Source: Bacillota bacterium
Lineage (GTDB): Bacteria > Bacillota > Ch66
Reading direction: 5' to 3'
Length of the DNA stretch: 46,769 nt
NCBI GenBank assembly: GCA_013178045.1
Contig: JABLXP010000013.1
Coordinates: 1-46,769, forward strand
How positions within the stretch are numbered: position 1 is the first letter of the stretch; each line of letters starts with the position of its first letter. The notes under the pieces were generated by a model that had not been told where the DNA came from, did no database searches, and saw only the letters and a program-made list of their open reading frames with translations. Position numbers and translations under genes: made by a program. Of this stretch, positions 15,724 to 25,020 are shown in pieces.

Positions 15724-17571
15724 ATGGGAATATGGCGCAAAATTATATTAATTCTCATAGATGCTGTCCTAATCAATGTCGCAATATTTGCAGCCCTGTG
15801 GCTACGATTTGATGGCAATATCCCGAGTACATATATCAAGGAAGCACGGACATTAATTCCCCTAATCTCACTTATTTTTCCCGCTTGCTTTTATTATTTC
15901 AAGTTGTACAACCGCCTGTGGGCTTACGCCAGCGTCAGGGAACTTCTCAATATCGTGACGGCTAATACCGCCGCCATGTCCATCTTTATCGTCTGTATCT
16001 ACCTTTTTCCGCTGGGCCGGCTTCCCCGGAGCATTTACCTGATCGCCTGGCTGCTGAGTAACTTATTGATCGGCGGTTCCCGCTTGACCTGGCGGATCGT
16101 CCGCGATTATTACCTCAAGCCCAGAAGCAGCTCCCCCCAGCGCGTCCTCATTGTTGGGGCCGGCGACGCGGGGGCGATGGTGGTCCGGGAACTGCAGCAT
16201 AACGGCAACGGGAACCAGAAGCAGGTGGTGGGCTTCGTTGATGACGACCCGGCCAAACAGAAGATGTACCTGCACGGCGTGCCGGTTCTGGGCACAAGAG
16301 ACGATATCCCAGCCCTGGTTGAGCGCCACGACATCGATGAGATTATCATTGCCATGCCCTCGGTACCCGGGGCGGAAGTGCGGCGGATCGTGGAGATCTG
16401 CCGGCCGTGCGGCGTGAAGTTAAAAACCTTGCCCGGGTTATACGAAATCATTGACGGGAGCGTGCGCGTCAACCGGATTCGCGACGTGGACCTGGAAGAC
16501 TTGCTGCGACGCGAACCCGTCCAGGTCAATATGGCGGAAATCGCCGGCTATCTGCGCGATCAGGTGGTCCTGGTCACCGGCGCCGGCGGCTCGATCGGAT
16601 CGGAGGAGCTTTGCCGGCAGATCGCCCGCTTTCAGCCCCGCCAACTCCTGCTGCTGGATAACTGCGAAAACAATCTCTTTGAAATCGATCTGGAGTTGAG
16701 AAACCAGGTGGATGGCCTGGAAATAACCCCGTTAATGGCCGATGTTAAAGATGTGACAAAAATAAATTACATTTTCGAAAGGTACAAGCCCCAGGTGGTT
16801 TTCCACGCTGCGGCCTACAAGCACGTGCCGATGATGGAACTGCATCCTGACGAAGCCTTCAAAAACAACGTCCTGGGTACCCGGGTGGTGGCGGAAGCGG
16901 CCGACCGGCACGGGAGCCGGGCCTTTATCCTGATTTCGACGGATAAAGCGGTCAACCCGACCAGCGTGATGGGCGCGACCAAGCGCTTAGCGGAGATCAT
17001 TGTCCAGAACCTGAGCCGCCAGAGCCAGACGAAGTTTGCGTCTGTCCGGTTCGGCAATGTCCTGGGCAGCCGGGGCAGCGTGGTTCCGCTATTTAAAAAG
17101 CAGATCGCCCAGGGAGGACCGGTGACGGTCACCCACCCCGAGATGAAACGCTACTTTATGACCATCCCGGAGGCGGTGCAACTGGTCATCCAGGCGGGAG
17201 CGATGGCCGAGGGCGGGGAAACCTTTGTCCTTGACATGGGCGAGCCAATCAAGATTGTTGATATGGCGCGCGACCTGATCCGCCTGTCCGGGCTGCGGCC
17301 CGACGAGGATATCAAAATTGTCTTCACCGGGGTGCGCCCCGGCGAGAAACTGTATGAAGAACTGCTCACGGCCGAGGAAGGGACCGTGGCGACCCGGCAC
17401 GAAAGAATATTTGTGGTGCGTGTGAATGCGGATGATCATAAATTTACAGAAATATCAGCCATCAACAAAATATTAAAAGGCGTTGCGCCTAAGTATAGAG
17501 AGCTAATTAATGAATTATTTGTTGAAGAGGTACCAGGCTACAAAGCCATGGCAAGGCGGCAGACGGGGTAG
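15724..17571 (+). CDS. Membrane-bound UDP-sugar 4,6-dehydratase (PglF/WbpM/CapD type)
   Basis: 615 residues from ATG 15724, with GGAGG eight bases before it. Four hydrophobic helices occupy about residues 5-115. A first Rossmann-like domain carries VLIVGAGDAGAMVVREL (about 140), and the SDR domain begins with VLVTGAGGSIGSEELCRQI (about 282). The active-site region shows STDKAVNPTSVMGATKR: the usual YxxxK tyrosine is replaced by Met, as in WbpM and PglF. These enzymes convert UDP-GlcNAc to a UDP-4-keto-6-deoxy sugar, the first step to bacillosamine- or FucNAc-type sugars. A sugar aminotransferase (34472) and a PglC-like transferase (33751) later in the cluster could use its product. Confidence 0.9.
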   Translation: MGIWRKIILILIDAVLINVAIFAALWLRFDGNIPSTYIKEARTLIPLISLIFPACFYYFKLYNRLWAYASVRELLNIVTANTAAMSIFIVCIYLFPLGRLPRSIYLIAWLLSNLLIGGSRLTWRIVRDYYLKPRSSSPQRVLIVGAGDAGAMVVRELQHNGNGNQKQVVGFVDDDPAKQKMYLHGVPVLGTRDDIPALVERHDIDEIIIAMPSVPGAEVRRIVEICRPCGVKLKTLPGLYEIIDGSVRVNRIRDVDLEDLLRREPVQVNMAEIAGYLRDQVVLVTGAGGSIGSEELCRQIARFQPRQLLLLDNCENNLFEIDLELRNQVDGLEITPLMADVKDVTKINYIFERYKPQVVFHAAAYKHVPMMELHPDEAFKNNVLGTRVVAEAADRHGSRAFILISTDKAVNPTSVMGATKRLAEIIVQNLSRQSQTKFASVRFGNVLGSRGSVVPLFKKQIAQGGPVTVTHPEMKRYFMTIPEAVQLVIQAGAMAEGGETFVLDMGEPIKIVDMARDLIRLSGLRPDEDIKIVFTGVRPGEKLYEELLTAEEGTVATRHERIFVVRVNADDHKFTEISAINKILKGVAPKYRELINELFVEEVPGYKAMARRQTG

Positions 17572-17616
17572 ATAGAGGAGTAGGACACGTAAATTAATAA
17601 GAAATGAGGGAAGCTG

Positions 17617-18960
17617 ATGAGTCTAGCGCAAGTGGTCAAGGAACACGACATCTATGTAGAAATTCTGAAAAAGAAAATTGAAAACAAAACCGCAAAAGTG
17701 GGGGTTATTGGCCTGGGTTATGTAGGCCTGCCGTTTGCCGTAGAGAAGGCCAAAGTTGGCTACACGGTCATCGGGATTGAAGAGAACCCGGTTCGGGCGG
17801 ATAAGATCAACCGGGGAGAAAACTACATCCTGGATGTGAAAGATGAAGAGCTTAGAGAACTGGTTAAAAAAGGATTGATAAAAGCCCATACTGATTTCAG
17901 CCTGGTGCCGGAGATGGATGTCATTGTCGTCTGCGTGCCAACCCCACTGACACGCAATCTGACGCCTGACCTCTATTACGTCGAGTCCGTCACCAGGGCG
18001 ATCGCGCTCAGATTAAGGCGGGGGCAACTGGTCACCCTGGAATCAACCACCTACCCTGGAACAACAGAAGAGGTAATGTTGCCGATCCTGGAAAAATCAG
18101 GGTTAAAAGTGGAAGAAGACTTCTTCCTGGCCCATTCCCCGGAGCGGGTTGATCCGGGCAACCAGCGCTACACAACCAAGAACACCAATAAGGTCGTCGG
18201 CGGGGTGGGACCGAAATCATTAGACGTGGCCATAACGTTTTACCGCCAGACCATCGAACACGTGGTGCCGGTTTCCTGTGCCAAAGCGGCGGAATTGACC
18301 AAAGTTTTTGAGAATACCTTCCGGGCAGTTAATATCGCCCTGGTGAACGAACTGGCTCTCCTCTGCGACCGCATGGGGCTGAATGTGTGGGAAGTCCTGG
18401 AAGGTGCCTTCACCAAACCGTTTGGGATCATGCCGTTTTATCCTGGCCCGGGCGTAGGCGGCCACTGCATCGCCATTGACCCGCATTATCTGGAGTGGAA
18501 GGCCAAAGAGTTCAATTTCAATACCCATTTTATCGCGCTGGCCGGGGAAATAAACCGGCGGATGCCGGAATTTGTGCGGGATAAGGCCCTGCGGATTCTC
18601 AATCGCCTGGGAATACCTTCGGCCAAAGCGAAAGTGCTGGTGCTGGGGGTTGCCTACAAGCGTGATATCGAGGACTACCGGGAATCGCCGGCGATCGAGG
18701 TGATCCGCAACCTTCAGGCGGAAGGGGTACGGGTGGAGTATTACGACCCGTTTATCCCGGAATTCTCCGAGCATGGCTTGCAGATGCAATCCGTGCCGCT
18801 GACAAGCGAAGGTTTGCAAACTTATGACCTGGTGGTGATCACCACCGACCACTCGAATATTGACTACCAGTGGGTTGTGCAAAATGCCAAACATATTTTC
18901 GATACCCGCAACGCGACCAAGAATGTGCTTCATGATAGGGAGAAAATAACATTATTATGA
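17617..18960 (+). CDS. UDP-N-acetylglucosamine/UDP-sugar 6-dehydrogenase (WbpA type)
   Basis: 447 residues; RBS GAGGG then ATG 17617. NAD motif VIGLGYVGLPFA lies at about 30-41, catalytic Cys284 in GPGVGGHCIAIDPHYL, and the conserved Lys229 in ELTKVFENTFRAVN. The enzyme performs a two-fold NAD-dependent oxidation of C6 to a carboxylate. Together with genes for a WbpE-like aminotransferase, WbpB-like oxidoreductase, hexapeptide acyltransferase and WbpI-like epimerase in the same cluster, the substrate is most likely UDP-GlcNAc, starting the pathway to UDP-2,3-diacetamido-uronic acids. UDP-ManNAc or UDP-Glc cannot be excluded from sequence alone. Confidence 0.9.
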   Translation: MSLAQVVKEHDIYVEILKKKIENKTAKVGVIGLGYVGLPFAVEKAKVGYTVIGIEENPVRADKINRGENYILDVKDEELRELVKKGLIKAHTDFSLVPEMDVIVVCVPTPLTRNLTPDLYYVESVTRAIALRLRRGQLVTLESTTYPGTTEEVMLPILEKSGLKVEEDFFLAHSPERVDPGNQRYTTKNTNKVVGGVGPKSLDVAITFYRQTIEHVVPVSCAKAAELTKVFENTFRAVNIALVNELALLCDRMGLNVWEVLEGAFTKPFGIMPFYPGPGVGGHCIAIDPHYLEWKAKEFNFNTHFIALAGEINRRMPEFVRDKALRILNRLGIPSAKAKVLVLGVAYKRDIEDYRESPAIEVIRNLQAEGVRVEYYDPFIPEFSEHGLQMQSVPLTSEGLQTYDLVVITTDHSNIDYQWVVQNAKHIFDTRNATKNVLHDREKITLL

Positions 18961-18987
18961 TGAGAAATAAATTCTAGAGGATTAGTA

Positions 18988-20511
18988 ATGTCAGTAATTA
19001 AAAACTCTGGTCTCATCTCGGTAGGGACTTTATTGAGCAAAATATTTGGTTTTCTGCGAGAAGTTGTCATGGCTCTGGTTTTTGGAGCCTCAAGATTGAC
19101 GGACGCATATCTGGTTGCCCAGGTTGTGCCGAGCCTACTTTTTTCCTTGGTTGGGAATTCGTTGTCTACTATTATTGTGCCTTTGATCACGGAATATGAA
19201 CAGACGAAGGGCCGTAATTATGCCTTGGCATTCGCCAATGCCATCACGACAATTGTTTTGTTGATTACCATTTTATTAACCATAATTGGTATCATTGTTA
19301 CTTCCTGGCTTATTGCTCTGATTGCACCCGGTTTTGAAGAAGAAGCAAAGGAGCTAGCATGCCGACTTTCCCGGATAATGTTTCCGATGATCATATTCTG
19401 GGGATTCGCCGGGATTGCTACTGGCTTGCTACACAGTCAGAAACGGTTTTTTTATCCAGCCTTTATGGGATTACCTTTTAATATAGTTATAATTAGCTCA
19501 GTCCTTATCTTAGGCCGCCGATGGGGAATTGAAGGTCTGGCCTGGGGAACAGTTGCGGCAGTAGCTGCACAGTGGCTATTTCAGGTACTGGATGTGCGAA
19601 AATGTGGATATCACTTTCGCGTATTACTGAAACACCCAGGAATCAACCAGGTTGGCAAACTAATCCTTCCGGTGTTGATTGGCAGCGGGGCGGCTCAACT
19701 GGGGATAGTAGTTGACCGCATCCTGGCTTCCGGGCTTGTTGAGGGTAGTATTGCCGCCTTGAATTTTGCGAGCCGATTGAATGAATTGGCTCTTGGCCTT
19801 TTTTCTACGGCAGTGGCTAGTGCACTTTATCCCGAATTGGCCCAAAAAGCAACAGGTGGTGAAAGAGAGTCATTCCGTCGTTTGTTAGCTAACAGTCTTC
19901 TGGGACTGACATGGCTGATGGTCCCGATGGCGGTAGGGATTATTGTTCTGCGGGAGCCGCTCGTTCGTTTGGCCTTCGAGCGGGGAGCCTTTGATGCAAG
20001 GGCTACTGAGCTTACCGCTTATGCCTTGTTCTTTTTCGCCCTGGGCATTCCGGCGACGGCCCTGCGAGATATAGTTGTGCGGGGTTTTTATGCCGTTCAG
20101 GATACCATGACTCCCATGTGGATAGGGATAGCTACTGTAGGTGCAAACATTGCCCTTAATATAATCCTTGTGCGCTATTTGGCTCTTGGTGGTTTGGCCC
20201 TGGGCACGTCCGGGGCGGTGACGATAGGTTTTATTATCCTTTTATGGTGCTTGCGCCGTAAACTGGGCCACCTTAACGGCCAATTGTTAATCAGGGATGG
20301 CGGCAAAATATTGGTGGCCAGTGCTTTAATGGGGGTTATCGCGACAAAACTAGCCTCTTGGGTATTAACCAGGTTTGGTGACATTCCCAGTATTATTGCG
20401 GTGGCCACAGTTGGATGTTTGATCTATTTTCTTTCTTGCCGTTTGCTGAATATAGGAATTTATTTAGCTGTGGTCAACCGAATGAAAGCCCTGACTCTGA
20501 AAATGAGGTAA
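18988..20511 (+). CDS. MurJ/MviN-type lipid flippase
   Basis: 507 residues with about 14 hydrophobic helices. The beginning (LISVGTLLSKIFGFLREVV) and the motifs FGASRLTDAYLVAQ and VRLAFERGAFDARAT are typical of MurJ, the MOP-superfamily flippase for lipid-linked precursors. MurJ homologues inside polysaccharide loci often serve as Wzx, moving the lipid-linked repeat unit outward. Because no separate Wzx gene is visible in the cluster, this is the best candidate for that role; it could also be a genuine second MurJ. AGAGGATTAGTA precedes ATG. It lies 27 bases after the dehydrogenase gene and is more AT-rich than its neighbours. Confidence 0.88.
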   Translation: MSVIKNSGLISVGTLLSKIFGFLREVVMALVFGASRLTDAYLVAQVVPSLLFSLVGNSLSTIIVPLITEYEQTKGRNYALAFANAITTIVLLITILLTIIGIIVTSWLIALIAPGFEEEAKELACRLSRIMFPMIIFWGFAGIATGLLHSQKRFFYPAFMGLPFNIVIISSVLILGRRWGIEGLAWGTVAAVAAQWLFQVLDVRKCGYHFRVLLKHPGINQVGKLILPVLIGSGAAQLGIVVDRILASGLVEGSIAALNFASRLNELALGLFSTAVASALYPELAQKATGGERESFRRLLANSLLGLTWLMVPMAVGIIVLREPLVRLAFERGAFDARATELTAYALFFFALGIPATALRDIVVRGFYAVQDTMTPMWIGIATVGANIALNIILVRYLALGGLALGTSGAVTIGFIILLWCLRRKLGHLNGQLLIRDGGKILVASALMGVIATKLASWVLTRFGDIPSIIAVATVGCLIYFLSCRLLNIGIYLAVVNRMKALTLKMR

Positions 20512-20527
20512 AGGAGATAATTTGTTT

Positions 20528-21637
20528 ATGAGTGGCATCCCAATACTCAATCTGCATGAACAAATAGAAAAACTTTGGCCCGATATCATACCAGCAATCG
20601 AGCGGGTTATCCGTGCGGGGCACTTCATTTTGGGACCGGAAGTTCAAGCATTTGAAGCAGAAGCTGCTCGTTACCTGGAGGTTAAATACGCAATCGGGGT
20701 GAATTCCGGCACAGACGCTCTGGTCATTGCCCTGAGGGCGGCCGGGATCGGACCGGGAGATGAGGTCATTACCACGCCGTTTACCTTTTTTGCCACTGCC
20801 GAAGCAGTGAGCACAGTAGGAGCCGAGCCTGTTTTTGTAGATGTAGATCCTTTGACTTTTAATATTAATCCGAAATTGATTGAAGAAGCAATAACTCCTA
20901 GAACACGGGTCATTTTGCCGGTTCACCTCTACGGGCAAGCGGCGGATATGGACGGGATTATGGCGATAGCCAGAAAATATAATCTTGTGGTTATTGAAGA
21001 TGTAGCCCAGGCTTTCGGAGGGAAATGGCGTGAGAAGAAGCTGGGGACTATTGGAAAATTAGGTTGCTTTTCCTTCTTTCCAACTAAAAACTTAAGTTGT
21101 TTCGGTGATGGCGGGCTGGTAGTCACTAATGATGACGACCTGGCTGAGCAGGTGCGGATGCTGCGGGCGCACGGTTCGAAGAAAAAATATCACAATGAGA
21201 TCCTGGGCTATAACTCGCGATTGGATGAGATACAGGCGGCTATCTTGCGGGTCAAACTTCCATATGTTGATAAATGGAATGAAGCCCGCCGGCGGGCGGC
21301 ACAACGTTACCATGAATTACTGGCTGGGATACCAGGGTTGGAGCTTCCATTGGAGAAAGAAACAGCTTACCATGTGTATCATCAGTACACCATCCGCATT
21401 AAACAGGGCAAACGCGATCTGCTTAAGGAGCGATTAGAAAAAGAAGGTATTTGCACCATGATTTATTATCCCATACCTTTGCATAAGCTCCCTGTATACA
21501 ATAGGAGTGAAAAATATGCAAATGCAGAAGCGGCAGCCGGTGAGGTCTTAAGCCTCCCCATCTGGCCGGAGATAACGCCGGCGATCCAGGAGCGGGTGGC
21601 GGCAAATATTCGCCGGATTATGGAGGAAATTGGATAA
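20528..21637 (+). CDS. PLP-dependent sugar aminotransferase (WbpE-like, DegT/DnrJ/EryC1)
   Basis: 369 residues from ATG 20528; a TTG at 20522 with a tighter spacing to AAGGAG is an alternative. Fold-type I landmarks: NSGTDALVIALRAAGIGPGDEVI, the PLP ring-stacking/Asp segment VVIEDVAQAFGG (Asp158), and the Schiff-base lysine in FFPTKNLSCFGDGG (Lys187). Members close to WbpE transfer an amino group from glutamate to the 3-keto sugar made by WbpB. The WbpB-like gene begins right after its stop codon (TAA-ATG), which strongly supports a joint pathway role: UDP-GlcNAcA to UDP-GlcNAc(3NH2)A. Confidence 0.9.
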   Translation: MSGIPILNLHEQIEKLWPDIIPAIERVIRAGHFILGPEVQAFEAEAARYLEVKYAIGVNSGTDALVIALRAAGIGPGDEVITTPFTFFATAEAVSTVGAEPVFVDVDPLTFNINPKLIEEAITPRTRVILPVHLYGQAADMDGIMAIARKYNLVVIEDVAQAFGGKWREKKLGTIGKLGCFSFFPTKNLSCFGDGGLVVTNDDDLAEQVRMLRAHGSKKKYHNEILGYNSRLDEIQAAILRVKLPYVDKWNEARRRAAQRYHELLAGIPGLELPLEKETAYHVYHQYTIRIKQGKRDLLKERLEKEGICTMIYYPIPLHKLPVYNRSEKYANAEAAAGEVLSLPIWPEITPAIQERVAANIRRIMEEIG

Positions 21638-22684
21638 ATGACAGAGAAAGATAATAAAAAAATAAAAATTGGTCTGATTGGGTGCGGAAGAATCTCGAAA
21701 AACCACTTTGAAGCCATTGCCGCCCAGCCAGATGCCGAGTGCGTGGCCTGTTGCGACATCATTCCGGAACGGGCCGAGGAAGCGGCAAAGACGTATAACG
21801 TTCCTTTTTGGACGACCAAATACGAGGAAATGCTGGCTATCTCCGACATTGACCTTATCTCAATCTGCACTCCATCGGGATTACACCCAGAACACGGGAT
21901 TATGGCTGCCAGGGCCAAAAAGCATGTCCTGAGCGAGAAGCCAATGGGTGTACGGTTAAAGGACGCGGATGAACTGATCAAAGCGTGTGATCAGGAGCAC
22001 GTGCGCCTGTTTGTGGTTCTGCAAAACCGGCTCAATCCTGCGATTCAACTAGTAAGGAGAGCGCTGGATGAAGGGCGTTTTGGCCGGATCTACTTTATCC
22101 AGGCCAATGTCTTCTGGACCCGCCCGCAGGAATATTATGATCAGGCCCCCTGGCGGGGCACCTGGGAGTTTGACGGCGGGGCCTTCATGAACCAGGCCAG
22201 CCACTACGTGGATATGGTGCAGTGGTTTGGCGGCCCGGTCAAGTCCGTTGTCGCGCAAACGGCGACGCTCGCCAGAAACATCGAGGCCGAAGACACCGGC
22301 GCGGCGGTGATCAGATTTCGCAGCGGGGCCATCGGTTCGATCAACGTGACCATGCTCACTTATCCGAAAAACCTTGAAGGGTCCATCACTATCCTGGGGG
22401 AGAAGGGAACTGTCCGCGTGGGCGGGATTGCCATGAATAAGATTGAGCATTGGGAATTTGCTGATACCCGTGATTACGACCAGCAGGTGGCAAACACTGC
22501 GACAGATCCCCCGACGGTCTACGGCTTTGGACACACCGGGTATTACCGGAATGTGATTGATGTCCTCACGAAAGGAGAAAAGCCTAGCAGCGACGGCCGC
22601 GCCGGGATGAAGTCGCTGGAGTTGCTGGAAGCGATATATCGGGCGAGTAATAGACGAAGGCAAATGGTTTTGCCTATGATGTGA
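21638..22684 (+). CDS. Gfo/Idh/MocA sugar dehydrogenase (WbpB-like)
   Basis: 348 residues. N-terminal NAD-binding motif IGLIGCGRISKNH (11-23), catalytic EKPMGVRLKDA with Lys101, and HYVDMVQWFGG with His189 in the substrate domain. WbpB/WlbA enzymes oxidise C3 of UDP-GlcNAcA to a ketone and recycle NADH via 2-oxoglutarate; they work in tandem with WbpE. The gene begins immediately at the stop codon of the WbpE-like gene. The segment WTRPQEYYDQAPWRGTWEF is characteristic of this sub-group in my memory. It is the last gene before the IS110 interruption. Confidence 0.9.
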   Translation: MTEKDNKKIKIGLIGCGRISKNHFEAIAAQPDAECVACCDIIPERAEEAAKTYNVPFWTTKYEEMLAISDIDLISICTPSGLHPEHGIMAARAKKHVLSEKPMGVRLKDADELIKACDQEHVRLFVVLQNRLNPAIQLVRRALDEGRFGRIYFIQANVFWTRPQEYYDQAPWRGTWEFDGGAFMNQASHYVDMVQWFGGPVKSVVAQTATLARNIEAEDTGAAVIRFRSGAIGSINVTMLTYPKNLEGSITILGEKGTVRVGGIAMNKIEHWEFADTRDYDQQVANTATDPPTVYGFGHTGYYRNVIDVLTKGEKPSSDGRAGMKSLELLEAIYRASNRRRQMVLPMM

Positions 22685-22937
22685 TATTGTATGGTATTCC
22701 AACTAATAACAACCGGTCGACAGCCCTGTGAGAGAACAATAGTGATAAAAATAGATAAAAATAAAGGTAGGACCGTGTAAAATTTCAGTAAGTACTGGGA
22801 AGGAATCAGCCTATTGTCTTGAAAAAGAAATGAGGCCTCGCACATAAGAAAATACTCCAACAAAACTTGAGGAGCGTGAGGTCTCATTATGTTAATTTTC
22901 GCCACATAGTAGGGCTGCTCTTCTTTTTGTTAGGGGT
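22685..22937. other. Intergenic debris with imperfect inverted repeat
   Basis: No gene. ATGAGGCCTCGCAC near 22834 and GCGTGAGGTCTCAT near 22875 form an imperfect 14-base inverted repeat (11 matches). Together with the ISLre2 remnant that follows, this may be an old IS end. Confidence 0.35.
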
Positions 22938-23115
22938 TTGGTTAAATTAATTAGTGAGTGCAAAAACCTTTATGAGCTTGAAAAAGGCACCCACGAACTG
23001 TGCCAGCAAGTCTGCAAACAGATATTCACCTGGGCGCTTGAATAAATTGATAATTAGCTGAAAGAAAATCGTGACCAGAGTACTTGGAAGGTAATTGGAT
23101 TTCGAACTAACCGGC
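22938..23115 (+). pseudogene. ISLre2-family transposase N-terminal remnant
   Basis: The plus-strand frame reads ELEKGTHELCQQVCKQIF, TWALE, stop, IDN, stop, LKENRDQSTWKVIGFRTN. This matches the N-terminus of ISLre2 (UPF0236) transposases, where 'WALEQIDQ-L-x-E-x-R-D' and 'VxGFR' are typical. Two stops stand where Gln codons are expected (CAA to TAA, CAG to TAG changes), and the rest of the gene is missing. A decayed fragment next to the IS110 element. Confidence 0.65.
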
Positions 23116-23376
23116 CATGCCCAGTGGGGCACAACCAATCATGAAAATAGGAAGAAGTGATTACAACGGCCTGATTTTCTGCTACATTGGACTTATCAGG
23201 GACAAAGGTTGAGTATATTTTGAAGGTATAACCTCGGGAACTAACCTAACCTGATTGCCTTTGAGCACAGCCAATTGTCGCCCCTTGTTCTTAAGGACTT
23301 GGGAACAGCACGGGTGCTAAACTTCTTACTTTCTCGGGCAATCATCCCTGAAATCCAATGAGGCAGGAGGAAGCTC

Positions 23377-24324
23377 ATGCAAGACATCCTGGAAATCTGT
23401 TGTGGTCTCGATGTCCACAAAGAAACTGTCGTCGCCTGCCTATTAAAAGGCAATGTTGGCGAGGAACCGACAAAAACCATCCGCACCTTTTCCACCCTTC
23501 TGGCTGGACTGGAAGAACTGAAAGCCTGGCTGGAAGCGGAGAACTGCCGGCATGTGGCCATGGAAAGCACCGGGGTTTATTGGCAGCCTGTATATAACGT
23601 CCTGGAAGAAGCCTTTGACGGCAGTATGGTTTTGATTGTTGCCAACGCCCGGCACATGAAAAACGTTCCCGCTAAAAAGACCGACATGAAGGACGCCGAA
23701 TGGATAGCTACTCTCTTGCGCGCCGGATTGTTGGAAGGAAGTTTTATTCCCTCCAAACCTATCCGGGAAATCCGTAATTTAACCCGGTACCGCAAAAATA
23801 TTATCGAAGAGATTGCGTCGCAAAAGAACCGCATCGAAAAGCACTTACAAAGCTGCGGTTTCAAGCTCTCCACTTTCCTCACCGATATCTTCGGGGTATC
23901 GGGCCGGGCGATTATGGATCACCTTTGCCGTCATGGGAAGATATCCGCCCAGGAAGTAGAGACTTTGGTAAAGGGTCGTGCCAAGTGCAAGCTCCAGGAA
24001 ATCAAGGAGGCTGTCAATGGCAAAATGGATGTTTACCAAAGGGAGTTCCTCAAGCTTTTGCTGGGCTGGCTGGATCAGCACTACGAGCATCTTCAGCAGG
24101 TAGAGCAAAAGCTGGAGGAAAAATTGGGCCAATACCAAAGACAACTGGAGCAACTGGACGGCATCCCGGGGATTGATAAAACCGCTGCCGCCGCTATTCT
24201 GGCGGAAATCGGCATTGATATGAGCCGCTTTAAAACTGCGGAACATATCTGTTCCTGGGCGGGCTTAAGTCCCGGCAATAATGAAAGTGCAGGAAAAAAA
24301 GTCCACTCGCACCACCCACGGTAA
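23377..24324 (+). pseudogene. IS110-family DEDD transposase, N-terminal part (frameshifted)
   Basis: 315 residues, ATG 23377 with AGGAGGAAGC upstream. The RuvC-like DEDD domain is visible: GLDVHKETV (first Asp, residue 11), AMESTGVYWQP (Glu), and KTDMKDAEWIATLLRAGLL (last Asp pair). The transposase C-terminal domain begins with LDGIPGIDKTAAAAILAEIG and HICSWAGLSPGNNESAG. After a run of seven A at 24294-24300 the frame is lost and the protein ends in an unrelated HSHHPR tail. The correct continuation (STRTTHGNTYLKRIL) is in the +1 frame of 24281-24622. One more A would restore a single transposase of about 410 residues. Confidence 0.85.
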
Positions 24325-24622
24325 CACCTATCTAAAGCGAATCCTCTGCGAAGTTGCTTGGTGCATCACCCGGGTACGCAACAGCTATTTATCGTCCTGG
24401 TACTGGAAGGTCAAGCAACGCCGCGGGGCCAAGAAAGCCCTTATCGCTCTAGCCAGAAAGCTCTTAGTGATCATTTACAACTTACTAAAAAACGGTACAG
24501 ACTACGACGAGACTTCATTTGAGAAAGCCAAACAAAAGCAAGAAAGGTTTCGGATCAAAAAAATTATTACAGAGGCCCGGAAGCTGGGGCTTGAGATAAG
24601 GGAAGTCAACCAGGTCGTTTAA
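24281..24622 (+). pseudogene. IS110-family transposase, C-terminal part
   Basis: From about 24301 the frame encodes KSTRTTHGNTYLKRILCEVA, ARKLLVIIYNLLKNGTDY and a Lys/Glu-rich end. This is the second half of the transposase_20 domain, which contains the conserved Ser of IS110 enzymes in the SAGK(K)...R...G segment at the junction. The ATG at 24281 lies before the A-run and is unlikely to be a real start. If the A7 run is slippery during transcription, some full-length protein could still form. Confidence 0.8.
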
Positions 24623-25020
24623 CAGTTATATCCCCAGAAGAAATTAACCCAGCTGATGCAAGCTCATGCATCTGCTATATTTCTTGTTGCCCTTTTGCAC
24701 CTTGCTCGGCAGACATATTTACTTGATAAAGATCACTTGATTAGGTCTATTTTCGTGCTAAACTTATTTCTAATCCCCGCATAGGACTAGATGGGTGCCG
24801 CAGAGGATAACTCTTACCAACAATGATCGACTTTCGTATCAGTGGAGTCGAGAAGGTGACATGTTAAGGTAGGAAAAGCCTCCTAATTTTTCATTTGGGT
24901 ACCGATAGGGACGAGAAAACTCATTGCCCAAAGAATAACGGCATAGTTATTAATTAAAACCTTCCAAGGGCAACCATGGGCTATATGATATTAATTGTTT
25001 TAGACAAGGGGGTATATCTG
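24623..25020. other. Intergenic region downstream of IS110
   Basis: About 400 bases without a convincing gene. GATGCA (24655-24660) and TGCATC (24667-24672) form a small perfect hairpin soon after the transposase stop. An in-frame ATG at 24976 would lengthen the next gene but has no ribosome site. The right half may hold the promoter of the glycosyltransferase block; I do not see strong hexamers. Confidence 0.4.

Larger units (their letters stand above)
23130..24640 (+). mobile_element. IS110-family insertion element (approximate limits)
   Basis: The span covers the two-part transposase gene (23377-24622) and roughly 250 bases upstream, where IS110 members carry their regulatory/bridge RNA region or short non-coding end. 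IS110 elements have no clear terminal inverted repeats, so limits are estimates. It separates the WbpB-like gene from the glycosyltransferase block and lies beside an older ISLre2 remnant. Confidence 0.6.
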
